Origin: Staphylococcus sp. IVB6181
Lineage (GTDB): Bacteria > Bacillota > Bacilli > Staphylococcales > Staphylococcaceae
DNA length: 64,000 nt
Assembly (NCBI RefSeq): GCF_025561445.1
Contig: NZ_CP095096.1
Coordinates: forward strand, 2,614,001 to 2,678,000
Direction of reading: 5' to 3'
The notes under the pieces are model-generated. The model saw nothing but the letters and a program-made list of their open reading frames with translations, ran no database searches and was not told where the DNA came from. The position numbers were made by a program, and so were the translations under genes. Positions 47,404 through 56,788 of this stretch are shown one piece after another. Positions within the stretch are counted from its first letter, which is position 1; every line of letters starts with the position of its first letter.

Positions 47404-48387
47404 TTATTGATTTTTACGGCCAGGTTGGTTGTGGCGTGTCGTATCAATATGACGCACTTGTGCTTCGATTGCTTCTCTTTTTGGTTCTAAGAATGGAGGT
47501 AATGATAATTTTTCACCTAGTGTTTCATAGTCTTCATCACCCATGAATCCTGGACCATCTGTCGCAATTTCAATTAAGATACCAGGATAGAATTTAGAAT
47601 AAAGTGATTTGAAGAAGTAACGTTCCACAAATCCAGAGTTGCCGATTTGATATTCATTCAAACGGTCAATCCATTCATCTAATCCTTCTTTGTCAGCGAC
47701 ACGGAATGCTGTGTGGTGAATTGTACCGTAACCTTGCATACCTGGGTTGCCGCCGAGTTTGCGCACAATCACTTGTCCGCCGTTGCCGCCTTTGCCTGTT
47801 TCGAATAAGTGATAGTCGCCTTCTTGATCTACTTCTTTATAGCCATAAACTTCTTCGAATACAGCTTTGAATGGGTCAAAACGGCTTACGTTTAATTCGA
47901 TTGGGCCTAAACCAACAATCGCATATTCTTCAGGTACTGGCGCATTTTTCCATGCGACACCTGGTTCTACACTATCAGCCGCATCTTTTTCATCAGAGAT
48001 CAATGTGTATTGTTGTCCATCGAAGTCTTCGAATTCAATGATTTTTTTACCGAATCTTTCGCTTGGCGTATCGTGTTTTACATCTAATTCGTCAAAACGT
48101 TTGTTCCAGAAATCAATCGCCGCATCTGATGGGACACGAAGTGTAATACGTGCAATTTCATCAGTTCCGTGTGTGCCTTTTGGAATTCCAGGGAAATCAA
48201 AGAATGTCACGTCAGTTCCGGCATTCCCTTCATCATCCGCAAAGAATAAATGGTACGTTTGGATATCATCTTGGTTTACAGTTTTTTTCACTAATCTAAT
48301 GCCTAAAACATCAGTAAAGAAGTCATAAATTTTAACAGCGTCACTTGTAATAGCAGTAACATGGTGCATTCCTTTTAAGTTTTTCAT
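47404..48387 (-). CDS. mhqE: Ring-cleaving dioxygenase MhqE/MhqO type
   Basis: This non-haem iron dioxygenase has 327 residues and two VOC modules. The metal ligands are His in MHHVTAITSD, His in TIHHTAFRV and Glu in ILIEIATDGPG. It detoxifies quinones and related aromatic electrophiles in staphylococci and Bacillus under MhqR control. Here it forms an operon with a broken mhqD, and mhqR is not adjacent. AGAGGAGCTGAAGTTAA precedes the ATG. Confidence 0.9.
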   Translation of the reverse strand: MKNLKGMHHVTAITSDAVKIYDFFTDVLGIRLVKKTVNQDDIQTYHLFFADDEGNAGTDVTFFDFPGIPKGTHGTDEIARITLRVPSDAAIDFWNKRFDELDVKHDTPSERFGKKIIEFEDFDGQQYTLISDEKDAADSVEPGVAWKNAPVPEEYAIVGLGPIELNVSRFDPFKAVFEEVYGYKEVDQEGDYHLFETGKGGNGGQVIVRKLGGNPGMQGYGTIHHTAFRVADKEGLDEWIDRLNEYQIGNSGFVERYFFKSLYSKFYPGILIEIATDGPGFMGDEDYETLGEKLSLPPFLEPKREAIEAQVRHIDTTRHNQPGRKNQ

Positions 48388-48544
48388 TTAACTTCAGCTC
48401 CTCTTCTTTGAATAAGTTCCCCTTTTACTATTTATATTTGTATCATAGTAAAGCGGTTCTTCTTCCGATATACTTATTATACTTCATATAATAATACTAC
48501 TTCCGAAATAATGCAAGTGTTTATGCTCACAACTCTCATTACCG

Positions 48545-48583
48545 TAAAAAAACGACTCCAAACTTCTTTGTCTGGAGTCATTT
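48545..48583 (-). terminator. Terminator behind the 182-residue gene
   Basis: GACTCCA pairs with TGGAGTC around a 12-nt loop; a T run follows on the minus strand. Confidence 0.8.
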
Positions 48584-48584
48584 T

Positions 48585-49133
48585 CTATACATTCACTGCG
48601 GATTTTTGCACAAATTGCAATTCATAGATTGTTTCTTCATCAAATTGGTTGAAGCTGTCGATTTTTCCGAATAATTCCAAGTGCTGATATTTACGGCTTA
48701 AATTATGCTTAAAGTCGATGTTCACTTTTAAGCTCGCTTCATAGCCGTTTTGTTTAATCGTTTCCTCTAATTCATGGAAAACACCTTCATTAATCGGCAC
48801 AAGGTAGAATTCTTTACTCGGCAAAATACTGACATACTTTCTTTGCAAGACTTCTTCTTTTCCCATATGCGTAATAGTCACTACAACTTCTTTTGCGGCA
48901 CCGCCGCCTAAGTTATAAAGTTTTAAAAAGCGATTGCTGTCTTCTCCTGTTGTATTTATATTAAATAACTTCAAATGCCCGTCTTTGCCAGTCTTCAATA
49001 AGATTTGATCAAAGCCGATGGCTGGTATGAAGGAAATACGCATTTGATATAACTGTATAGAAACAGATATTAAATAGAAACACGCCATAATAAAGGTTCC
49101 GATTGAACCGATGGCTGATAATATATTGACCAT
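48585..49133 (-). CDS. Hypothetical protein with N-terminal membrane helix
   Basis: This 182-residue protein has one hydrophobic segment (ILSAIGSIGTFIMACFYLISVSIQ, about residues 4-27), then a soluble beta-rich domain (about 35-182) with the phrase LKLYNLGGGAAKEVVVTITH, a pattern often seen in membrane-tethered proteins of unknown function. The soluble part is probably cytoplasmic or extracytoplasmic; orientation is not certain. No partner gene is adjacent. I do not recognise the family. Confidence 0.75.
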   Translation of the reverse strand: MVNILSAIGSIGTFIMACFYLISVSIQLYQMRISFIPAIGFDQILLKTGKDGHLKLFNINTTGEDSNRFLKLYNLGGGAAKEVVVTITHMGKEEVLQRKYVSILPSKEFYLVPINEGVFHELEETIKQNGYEASLKVNIDFKHNLSRKYQHLELFGKIDSFNQFDEETIYELQFVQKSAVNV

Positions 49134-49258
49134 AAGTCGCTCCTTTCTTCTGTGTTAAAAAATCGCAACGCATATTCTAACGTATTCAATAACAAGAAAA
49201 AAGGCATTTGTTTTATTCTTAAAAACAAATTTAATATTATGGAATATTTACACCAAAA

Positions 49259-49288
49259 GAAAGACTGAGCAATTATTACTCAGCCCTC
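49259..49288 (-). terminator. Terminator behind the DUF4097 gene
   Basis: GGCTGAG and CTCAGTC-type arms flank a short AT loop, followed on the minus strand by TCTTTCTTTT. Confidence 0.65.
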
Positions 49289-49298
49289 CTATCATGAT

Positions 49299-50111
49299 TT
49301 AATGTACTTCTATTGCACCTGTATCTGTTTGTAATTGCAGTGTATACGTACCTTTGCCATACTGCTTAGCTTTTAATTCAGGTTGATAGACATCAATGCT
49401 GGATGTGTCTTCATCACTGTCATTTTCTAGTTTGGTATTATGCGGTGCTTGGGCATATTTTACAGTGATATCTCCTGTATCTGTGACAGCTTTGATATTT
49501 GCATCGCCCTTAATTCCTTTTATTATTGAATCTCCAACATCATTTTCTAATTTCAAATCTTTAAACTCAGTACGGTCTATAAGGATATCTCCTGCATCAC
49601 TCTTAGTATCGATACGATCGATATGTGATGTTTTCAATGTGAGATCTCCCGTATCTACTTGAGTACGCAGGCTTTCAGATTTTAAGTCTTCTATCGTGAT
49701 ATCCGTTGTATCATTATTAATCACCACTTCATCTAAGAGACGATCAGGAACAGTGATGGTAACTTCGCTGCTTTTATGACCATCAAAGCGGAAATTAATG
49801 GTCGGCTGTCGATAGTGTTCTTGTACTTTTAATGTGCCGTTTTCAACTGAACTTGAAATACTGTTTTTACCTTTGATTCCGCCCTCGCCTTTTACATTGA
49901 AATGCTGGCCGCGTTTGATTTTAATATCAGAGGCCTGTGTTTTAATATCAAGCTTTTTAATCTCAGCATCTTGGTTCGCATAATCTTTTTCATAATGCAT
50001 CGGGTGATCTGGTTGTTGTGCAAGTTTCTTACCTTCTACATACGCTGCTATGCCAAAACCAATCGTCATCAGCAATCCTGCACTAAAGATAATAATGAGT
50101 GCTTTCTTCAT
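49299..50111 (-). CDS. DUF4097 family beta-helix membrane-anchored protein
   Basis: The 270 residues contain an N-terminal membrane helix (ALIIIFSAGLLMTIGFGIAAYV) and a long repetitive beta-helical domain in which VDTGDLTLKTS, SDAGDILIDRT, NDVGDSIIKGI and TDTGDITVKYA recur about every 20 residues, each with an x-D-x-G-D turn. This is typical of DUF4097. It overlaps the DUF1700 gene upstream by 4 bp and belongs to a PadR-DUF1700-DUF4097 operon, a module linked with envelope stress in Firmicutes. Confidence 0.88.
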   Translation of the reverse strand: MKKALIIIFSAGLLMTIGFGIAAYVEGKKLAQQPDHPMHYEKDYANQDAEIKKLDIKTQASDIKIKRGQHFNVKGEGGIKGKNSISSSVENGTLKVQEHYRQPTINFRFDGHKSSEVTITVPDRLLDEVVINNDTTDITIEDLKSESLRTQVDTGDLTLKTSHIDRIDTKSDAGDILIDRTEFKDLKLENDVGDSIIKGIKGDANIKAVTDTGDITVKYAQAPHNTKLENDSDEDTSSIDVYQPELKAKQYGKGTYTLQLQTDTGAIEVH

Positions 50112-50668
50112 GATTGTGCACTTCCCTTCACTACTTTAATATTCCAGCGCAGATACTTCATAAAGAGGATGAAGCTCCATTTACAAGCAAGATACGTTAC
50201 TGTAAAGCACATCAATCCTACTCCGAAACAAGTGAAAGCCGTGTAGATATCTAATGGAATGATTTGATCGAAGCCTTCCATGATACCTTTTACGATGAGT
50301 AAGAGCGGTGTTGCGAGCAGTGAAATCGTCGCAACTATCAAGCCGAATAAGATGCCGAAAAGCGACGCAAGGATAACTGTTACCACAAAGAAGTTTAAAA
50401 TACTGAGACCCATTACTGCGAGCACCGCATTGGTCACATTGCCGGCATTACGATCACCTTCAGCTTTTTCCATCGCATTTGCAGCACTCATTTCACGCCC
50501 GATTTCTTTTGGGTTCCCAAGTTCACTGGCAATTTCTGCTTCAGTCTTTCCTGCTGCTTTGCCGCTGATGAAATGCGTTTCGTATTCAGCGAGAATATCT
50601 TGTCTTTCTTCTGGTGAAACTCTGGTCAAATAACGATTTAGCAACTTTAAATATTCTTCTTTACTCAT
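50108..50668 (-). CDS. DUF1700 family membrane protein
   Basis: This 186-residue protein starts with the typical MSKEEYLKLLNRYLTRVSPEERQDILAEYETHF helical segment and ELGNPKEIG, followed by three or four membrane helices. The start at 50668 is behind AGGAGAGTGAGACAG and overlaps the PadR gene by 8 bp. Members act with PadR-type regulators and DUF4097 proteins in envelope homeostasis; the mechanism is not known. Confidence 0.88.
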   Translation of the reverse strand: MSKEEYLKLLNRYLTRVSPEERQDILAEYETHFISGKAAGKTEAEIASELGNPKEIGREMSAANAMEKAEGDRNAGNVTNAVLAVMGLSILNFFVVTVILASLFGILFGLIVATISLLATPLLLIVKGIMEGFDQIIPLDIYTAFTCFGVGLMCFTVTYLACKWSFILFMKYLRWNIKVVKGSAQS

Positions 50669-50984
50669 CTGTCTCACTCTCCTCAATAAATAAATCAACA
50701 GCTGCGGTAAATGCTTTCCATTCTTTAAGCAATGCGTCTAAACGTTCTAGACCTTCATCAGTAATACGGTAATACTTTCGTGCCGGGCCTTCAGTGGACG
50801 GTTTGAAATAAGTGGTTAAATAGCCTTCTTTAACTAAGCGGCGCATTAAAGGGTAGACTGTACCTTCCGCAATTGTGATACGCGGTGTAATCTTTTGAAC
50901 AAGCGAATAGCCGTATTGGTCTTCACCTTTAATAATGAGTAAGACTAAAAACTCAAGCGCTCCTTTCTTAAATTGAATGTTCAT
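50661..50984 (-). CDS. PadR family transcriptional regulator
   Basis: This 107-residue winged-helix repressor shows the PadR core LEFLVLLIIKGEDQYGYSLVQKI, TVYPLMRRLVKEGYLTTYF and GPARKYYRITDEG. It leads the operon and overlaps the DUF1700 gene. It probably represses the operon itself and responds to envelope-active compounds, as known PadR/LtrA-type systems do. Confidence 0.92.
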   Translation of the reverse strand: MNIQFKKGALEFLVLLIIKGEDQYGYSLVQKITPRITIAEGTVYPLMRRLVKEGYLTTYFKPSTEGPARKYYRITDEGLERLDALLKEWKAFTAAVDLFIEESETDE

Positions 50985-51138
50985 GGCAATCCTCCATATA
51001 CATTACTCAGTACTGTGCAATGTTTAGTAGTGGTTCATTTATAATATACCCTTTACTATTAAACTATGCAAGGTAGTGTATTAAAATAATTGTCAACTTC
51101 ATGACTTTTGTAAAGCGTATGTTGAACGCAAAATAAAA

Positions 51139-51165
51139 GAGCAGTCCTCGATAATGAGTGCTGCT
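51139..51165 (-). terminator. Terminator behind the MetE-like gene
   Basis: AGAGCAG pairs with CTGCTCT around a partly complementary loop; the minus strand continues TTTTATTTT. Confidence 0.8.
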
Positions 51166-51207
51166 CTGTATTCAAACTATATATTATATTGTTCAGATAC
51201 GAAAAAA

Positions 51208-52332
51208 TCAGCCTTTTACCTTTTCGGGCCAAACTTCTTCTGCGATACTTTTAACTAAACGAATCTTTGCCCATTGCTGCGCTTCTGTTAAATTATTGCC
51301 TTCTTCAGTAGACGCAAAACCGCATTGTGTACTTAATGCCAAACGTTCTAATGGAATATATTGTGCTGCTTCTTTTATACGGTTTAATACTTCATCTCTA
51401 TCTTCTAATTCACCGTCTTTTGAAGTGATTAACCCTAAGACCACTTGCTTGTCGCCTGAAACGTATTGCAGCGGTTCAAAGCCGCCTGAACGGTCACTAT
51501 CATATTCAAGCAAGTATGCATCCACATTTTCTTGGTCGAATAATGGTGTTGCGACTGTATCGTATGCTCCTGACGCAAACCAAGTCGAACGATAGTTGCC
51601 TCGGCAGATATGTGTTTGTACTCTTAAATCTTCAGGTAAAAGTGCAATTGCTCGGTTATTAACGTCTGCGAAAAGCTGTTTTAAACGTTCTTTTTCTTTC
51701 GGATCGCCATTCTTGCCGTTGATTTCTGTTTGGTCGCCTACTAAACGGCCCCAAGTTGTATCATCAAATTGAATCGTCTTTAATCCAGCATCATGCAGAT
51801 CTTCGATAACCGTTTGGTACGCTTTCGCAATTGCATCGATCAATGCATCATCATCTTTATAAAATGCACGTGTTTGGTCTAAATTTTCTTTTCTTGTCAG
51901 CTCTGAGAATAAACGTGCCGGTGCAGGTACTGTCTGACGTGCTTCAATACCTTCTGGTGTATGTGCTGATAAGAATTTAAAATGTTCCACAAATGGATGG
52001 TTTTCACCTGAAATCGGTCCCGATAAACGTGCCGTCTCAATACGAGAAGGGCCCTCAGAGAATGCATAACCGCCTTCGTCTTTAACTTGCTCTACACCAT
52101 TCAGACCCCAGAAGAAATCCAAATGCCACCAGCTTCTTCTAAACTCTCCATCTGTAATAGATTTCAAACCATTCTCTACTTGTTTCTTAATCAATGTTTT
52201 AATTTCTCTATTTTCCACTTCTGTTAATTCATTTTGATCAATGTCGCCTTTTTCAAATGCGGCACGTGCCTCTTTTAACGCCTCTGGTCTTAAGAAACTT
52301 CCTACAATATCATAACGTAATAATTCAGTCAT
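51208..52332 (-). CDS. MetE-like methyltransferase (YxjG/YxjH family)
   Basis: This cobalamin-independent methionine synthase-like protein corresponds only to the catalytic C-terminal half of MetE: 374 residues starting LRYDIVGSFLRPEALKEA. The zinc ligands are visible as His and Cys in QTHICRGNYR and a third Cys in STQCGFAS. In Bacillus the YxjG/YxjH proteins make methionine from homocysteine with an unsettled methyl donor. A Met-type T-box leader precedes the gene, so it is induced when charged tRNA-Met falls. Confidence 0.9.
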   Translation of the reverse strand: MTELLRYDIVGSFLRPEALKEARAAFEKGDIDQNELTEVENREIKTLIKKQVENGLKSITDGEFRRSWWHLDFFWGLNGVEQVKDEGGYAFSEGPSRIETARLSGPISGENHPFVEHFKFLSAHTPEGIEARQTVPAPARLFSELTRKENLDQTRAFYKDDDALIDAIAKAYQTVIEDLHDAGLKTIQFDDTTWGRLVGDQTEINGKNGDPKEKERLKQLFADVNNRAIALLPEDLRVQTHICRGNYRSTWFASGAYDTVATPLFDQENVDAYLLEYDSDRSGGFEPLQYVSGDKQVVLGLITSKDGELEDRDEVLNRIKEAAQYIPLERLALSTQCGFASTEEGNNLTEAQQWAKIRLVKSIAEEVWPEKVKG

Positions 52333-52375
52333 TCTGATTTCCCCCTTGTATCTGTTTAAAATAAGTCCTCAAATA

Positions 52376-52665
52376 ATAAAAAGCCCCCATAAAGCCTGAT
52401 TTAATAAGCTTTACAGGGGCGTAGAATCTGATTCTGCGCGGTACCACCCGGTTTCAAGAAGCACAAATAACATACTTCTCCTCTAAAGTACTATCATACT
52501 TTCGCAATGGTAACGTATGCGACCACGTGTTAACCTCACAATTCAGCTAACAGATTCAGAGTCCATTTTCGATATTGTCGAATTGCTTTTTCACACCAAC
52601 CAAAAGCTCTCTGATAATTCTTCAATATTTACTTTACTCATCATAATCAATTAATATTATTTGAA
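52376..52665 (-). promoter_or_regulatory. T-box riboswitch, methionine specific
   Basis: A complete T-box leader on the minus strand precedes the MetE-like gene. The antiterminator carries GGGTGGTACCGCG, complementary to the tRNA acceptor end. A strong terminator (GCCCC..GGGGGC with T run) overlaps it, and stem I lies at about 52,640-52,550. In the specifier loop the sequence is CGAAAATGGAC, giving AUG (Met) as the specifier codon, with a following purine. Uncharged tRNA-Met should keep transcription going. A promoter TTGACA (52702-52697) lies upstream. Confidence 0.9.
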
Positions 52666-52671
52666 TTAATC

Positions 52672-52702
52672 CTAGTCTATAATTAAAAGAATATTCTGTC
52701 AA
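52672..52702 (-). promoter_or_regulatory. Promoter of the T-box leader
   Basis: A consensus TTGACA (52702-52697, minus strand) is followed, at 15-17 bp, by TATAGA or TAGACT. The -10 is not clear. Confidence 0.5.
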
Positions 52703-52748
52703 CTATGAAATTCACATTTAATATTAACATGCATCAATTGCGAATAAA

Positions 52749-52931
52749 TTACTCTTCTTCTAACCACTCTTTAATGACTTCTAATGGAACCATCTGTCTG
52801 ATTGTTGCCTCAATATCATGAATCTGCGCTTTTCTTCCCATACTGCTAGCCATATTCATCGGCTTATAAGCTTCCCATTGCTCAAGTTCTGCCATTTTCC
52901 CTCTGATTTGTTCTTTAGTAGATGTTGTCAT
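52749..52931 (-). CDS. Small protein (60 residues) under a SAM riboswitch
   Basis: This short ORF starts MTTSTKEQIRGKMAELEQWEAY and ends VIKEWLEEE. It is acidic at the end, helical in appearance, and has no cysteine or membrane segment. AAAGGTGGTAAATAAA gives a ribosome binding site; a longer reading frame adds only four residues. It lies directly behind a SAM-I riboswitch and ahead of the T-box/MetE-like gene, so it should be made when SAM is scarce. I recognise no family. A role in methionine or SAM metabolism is inferred only from regulation. Confidence 0.75.
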   Translation of the reverse strand: MTTSTKEQIRGKMAELEQWEAYKPMNMASSMGRKAQIHDIEATIRQMVPLEVIKEWLEEE

Positions 52932-52969
52932 TTTATTTACCACCTTTTCTGATTTTGGATAAATAAAAT

Positions 52970-53105
52970 AGCCCTCCTTGCAAGAAGAAGCGCTTCACGT
53001 ACGTCTTCTTATCTTTCAAGTTTCCTTGTTGGATTTAGCACTTCACCTGACGGTTGTTGCTGGAGCTTCACAGGGCCAAGTCCCTCCACTCACTCTTAAT
53101 AAGAA
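52970..53105 (-). promoter_or_regulatory. SAM-I (S-box) riboswitch
   Basis: The minus strand reads TTCTTATTAAGAGTGAGTGG, then AGGGACTTGGCCCTGTGAAG, CTCCAGCAAC and AGGTGAAGTGCTAAATCCAAC, closing P1 with GATAAGAAG (53005-53013). These are the conserved S-box elements in order. A downstream stem pairs CTTG-AAAGATAAGAAG with CTTCTTCTTGCAAG, a terminator whose U run (CTATTTTATTT) follows after GAGGG. SAM binding should switch off the 60-residue ORF. Confidence 0.93.
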
Positions 53106-53123
53106 CTATTTTTTTCACTACTC

Positions 53124-53151
53124 ATCATACCTTATCCAAATATTTTTTCAA
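53124..53151 (-). promoter_or_regulatory. Promoter of the SAM riboswitch transcript
   Basis: TTGAAA (53151-53146) and TATGAT (53129-53124) on the minus strand are 16 bp apart, about 20 bp ahead of the aptamer. Confidence 0.65.
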
Positions 53152-53373
53152 CTTTTTCGATAAATATATTTAGTATAATTAGAAATTTTAAGATATATTG
53201 AACCTTAACACTCATTATGAAAAGGGGATAACACATAAGCAAATAACTAATGAAATGAATAAATGGAATCAGCTTTATAATAAGGGGTAACTTGCTAAGA
53301 TATATCCTTTAAACTACTCGCCCTTAAAACACTACAGAAACACAGTCATTCTGACTCTCTCCTGCACCTCTTT
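53152..53373. other. Region without identified gene
   Basis: AT-rich sequence between the SAM riboswitch promoter and the decayed T-box. No ORF with a ribosome binding site, no hairpin of note and no RNA family I recognise. Confidence 0.5.
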
Positions 53374-53505
53374 AAATAATGCAATCAAATAATAAAAGCC
53401 CCTATAAAGCCTAATTCAATAAGCTTTACAAGGGGCATAGAATCTGATTTTGTGCGGTACACTTGGTTTCAACATACGTTGCCGTAATGGTAAACAGTAT
53501 GAATT
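53374..53505 (-). other. Decayed T-box leader
   Basis: About 75 bp match the 3' half of the functional T-box at 52,376-52,450 almost base for base: the terminator arms and AAAATCAGATTCTATGCCCC. However, the T-box motif reads AAGTGTACCGCAC instead of GGGTGGTACCGCG, and stem I with the specifier loop is missing. The hairpin with its T run still looks able to terminate. It lies directly behind the DUF523 stop codon. Confidence 0.8.
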
Positions 53506-53967
53506 TTAAACCTCAAATTTTCCTTTCCAATTAAATTCATTAGCAAGCGTTATACCTTGTTGTTCAAATAATGCTGCACTTACACCCTTGCCTTGTTTAA
53601 GTTGACCTGAAAATGAACCATCATATATTTCACTCCAACCGCAAGACGGACTTTTTGATTTCAATATGACACCTGTACAACCCTGTTCCTTCAAAATTTC
53701 TAAGGCAAATTGTGCGCCTGATTTAAATGACTCAGTCACATCTTCCCCTGTTTTCGTTATCACTTTTGCAGTACCTTGCCATACATCACGTCCATCACCG
53801 CCTACAATTTCTGCGGCTTCTCTCGGTGTCAAAAGTCCTCCTAACACCTCAGGACAAATACTAATTGCCTTGCCCTGTTCAACCAATGACTTTAACTCAG
53901 TATTAAGTTTGTTCGAACCATCATACCTTACATTATCTCCTATTAAACAAGCACTGATTGCGATCAT
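53506..53967 (-). CDS. DUF523 family protein
   Basis: This 153-residue cytoplasmic protein carries the conserved ISACLIGDNVRYDG start, ICPEVLGGLLTPREAAEI and LKSKSPSCGWSEIYDG, with three conserved cysteines that suggest metal or cluster binding. The family has been linked to thiouracil desulfuration in other bacteria; that is not shown here. The decayed T-box behind it does not control it. It follows a lipoprotein gene with 17 bp between them. Confidence 0.88.
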   Translation of the reverse strand: MIAISACLIGDNVRYDGSNKLNTELKSLVEQGKAISICPEVLGGLLTPREAAEIVGGDGRDVWQGTAKVITKTGEDVTESFKSGAQFALEILKEQGCTGVILKSKSPSCGWSEIYDGSFSGQLKQGKGVSAALFEQQGITLANEFNWKGKFEV

Positions 53968-53984
53968 AGAAAAACTTCCTTCAA

Positions 53985-54518
53985 TTATTTTTGAATATTT
54001 ACTTTTATTTGTCCTAGAGATTCGTTAGTACTTAGATTTCTTGCTTTAATTAACACTGGACTTTTATCATCCTCTAATTCATAGGGTTCGATTGTCTGTA
54101 CTGTTGCCCCTTTTTTTATGATATCTGCATTTCTTTGAAGGATATCCTGATAATTTTTGTCCATTACTATGCCGTGATTTAATCTCTTTTGAACATCTTT
54201 GGTATCTTGATAAACTTCAAAATCTGCTGACCATTCTGTTAAAGGTCGTACTTCTCTATTAGTAGTATTAGTAACTGAATAATGAATTATAAATAAAGGT
54301 TTCTTTTGAAACTCTTCACTACCCATCGGTTTAAATTCTGTTTTCAATACTTTTACTTTGACTCCATTTATTTCTATTTCGTTATTGCTTAATTTATTTA
54401 TTTTCTTTTTTGTATTTTGACTTGCATTAAGACTTATATTCTTTTCCTCTTCCTTTTTTTCTCCACAAGCTGTGAGTAAAATGACAAAAGCACTAATCAA
54501 TATTGCTAGTTTTTTCAT
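53985..54518 (-). CDS. Lipoprotein with DUF5067-like domain
   Basis: The 177-residue protein has a type II signal peptide MKKLAILISAFVILLTACG (lipobox LTAC, Cys18), a charged linker (EKKEEEKN) and a beta-sandwich domain (about 45-175) with PLFIIHYSVTNTTNREVRPLTEWSADFEVYQD, the typical pattern of DUF5067/DUF4352 extracellular domains. The function is not known. It is the upstream partner of the DUF523 gene. Confidence 0.83.
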   Translation of the reverse strand: MKKLAILISAFVILLTACGEKKEEEKNISLNASQNTKKKINKLSNNEIEINGVKVKVLKTEFKPMGSEEFQKKPLFIIHYSVTNTTNREVRPLTEWSADFEVYQDTKDVQKRLNHGIVMDKNYQDILQRNADIIKKGATVQTIEPYELEDDKSPVLIKARNLSTNESLGQIKVNIQK

Positions 54519-54707
54519 AGCTGACCTCCAAATTGATATTTCTCATAATTTAATAACAATTATACCTTATTTCCATTTATCTGTATTAATAAAACCCAAT
54601 CATTCTGCACATATTAAATTCTATACTTACACCAATGCTCCTTTACTATTCATTTTTATTTTCTATGATACACTTCACTTATATGTAATAAAGGGGGAGC
54701 TTTATTT

Positions 54708-55178
54708 ATGGGTTATATTTATACTTACAATGACAAAGTGCATCCGTCTTGGATTGATCATAATCAACACTTGCATGATGCACAATATTTCTCGATTTTC
54801 AGTGATGCAGTGGTAGGTTTCTTTGCGAAGATGGGCTTTTCTATTGATTATCGTCAAAAACACGATACTACTATTTTCAATTTAGAAGCACATGTAACGT
54901 TTTTAAAGGAAATGCTTTTAGATGAGCCGTTTTCAGTCGAGGTTTATGTCTATGATTATGATGAAAAACGTGTTCATTTCTTTTTAAAAATGTTCAATGA
55001 AGATCATACACCGACTGCGACATATGAAGTTATCATGATGGCAGTAAACAATAAACTGCGCCGCAGTTCAGTGTTCCCTGATTTTGTGTTTAACAATATC
55101 CAATCTTATTACGAGGAACAAGGGGAGTTTGAAACACCAAAACAACTCGGCCATGCGATTGGTATTCCAAGAAAATAA
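54708..55178 (+). CDS. Thioesterase family (hot-dog fold) protein
   Basis: The 156-residue protein has the 4-hydroxybenzoyl-CoA-thioesterase type opening KVHPSWIDHNQHLHDAQYFSIFSDAV, in which Asp/His/Asn near the start form the active site. It resembles the thioesterases that accompany carnitine or betaine dehydrogenases. No such dehydrogenase is next to it. AAAGGGGGAGC precedes the ATG. The substrate is unknown. Confidence 0.85.
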   Translation: MGYIYTYNDKVHPSWIDHNQHLHDAQYFSIFSDAVVGFFAKMGFSIDYRQKHDTTIFNLEAHVTFLKEMLLDEPFSVEVYVYDYDEKRVHFFLKMFNEDHTPTATYEVIMMAVNNKLRRSSVFPDFVFNNIQSYYEEQGEFETPKQLGHAIGIPRK

Positions 55179-55182
55179 TAAA

Positions 55183-55218
55183 ACGACAGCCCTGACACAT
55201 TTAAGCGTCAGGGCCGTT
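55183..55218. terminator. Bidirectional terminator
   Basis: ACGACAGCCCTGAC pairs with GTCAGGGCCGT with a T-rich foot, between convergent thioesterase and butA genes. Confidence 0.8.
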
Positions 55219-55245
55219 TCATCTGTATAAGGATTACATAACCTA

Positions 55246-56058
<813 letters not shown>

Positions 56059-56146
56059 TTACAGTTTTATTATATCCGTTTTCTGAATATTTACAAAACT
56101 ATATCCTGCTATGTGCTTTGAATATTAAAATCGTCTTACACGTTAA

Positions 56147-56186
56147 AATATCCATCTGACAACTGCTTTGCCAGATGGATAAAAAT
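56147..56186 (-). terminator. Terminator of the tauE-sat-cysC operon
   Basis: TATCCATCTG and CAGATGGATA pair around a short loop directly behind cysC; the minus strand continues into T-rich sequence. Confidence 0.8.
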
Positions 56187-56786
56187 TTAAATGATTTGTT
56201 TGTCTTCTAAATATTGAATGATTTGTGCAACTGCATCTTCTACAGAAGTTGTTTCTGTATCCACTACAATTTCCGCATTTTCCGGTGCTTCATACGGTGC
56301 ATCAATGCCTGTGAAATTCTTGATTTCTCCTGCACGTGCTTTTTTGTACAGTTGTTTCGGGTCGCGTTCTTCGCATGCCGCAACACTTGCTTTAGCGTAG
56401 ACTTCAATAAATTCGCCATCGTCTAAGATTTCACGTACACGATCGCGGTCTTCACGATAAGGTGAAATGAACGCTGTTAAAGTAATTAAGCCCGCATCCG
56501 CTAATAGTTTGCTGACTTCACCGATGCGTCGGATGTTTTCTTTTCGGTCTTCAGGACTGAATCCTAAATTATTGTTCAAACCGTGACGGATATTATCACC
56601 ATCTAAACGATATGAACGCACACCGCGTTCAAACAACGCTTTTTCGAGCGCAACACTGATTGTTGATTTCCCTGACCCAGAAAGTCCTGTAAACCACAGC
56701 ACAACACTCTTATGATTGTTTTGTGCTTGGCGTTCTGCCTTCGTTACTTCTGAATCATGCCATGTAATATTTTGCGACTTTGTCAT
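56187..56786 (-). CDS. cysC: Adenylylsulfate kinase
   Basis: CysC phosphorylates adenosine 5'-phosphosulfate (APS) to PAPS. The 199 residues have a P-loop GLSGSGKST (about 34-42), the APS-binding region [26 protein letters not shown] and [14 protein letters not shown]. It is 2 bp behind sat. The neighbouring CysH is of the APS-accepting, Fe-S type, so CysC may serve PAPS needs other than sulfate reduction. Confidence 0.95.
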   Translation of the reverse strand: MTKSQNITWHDSEVTKAERQAQNNHKSVVLWFTGLSGSGKSTISVALEKALFERGVRSYRLDGDNIRHGLNNNLGFSPEDRKENIRRIGEVSKLLADAGLITLTAFISPYREDRDRVREILDDGEFIEVYAKASVAACEERDPKQLYKKARAGEIKNFTGIDAPYEAPENAEIVVDTETTSVEDAVAQIIQYLEDKQII

Positions 56787-56788
56787 GC

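Noticed and set aside
54472..54816. 114-codon ORF overlapping the lipoprotein start and the thioesterase
   Set aside because: It overlaps the starts of two well-supported genes in other frames and has no RBS.
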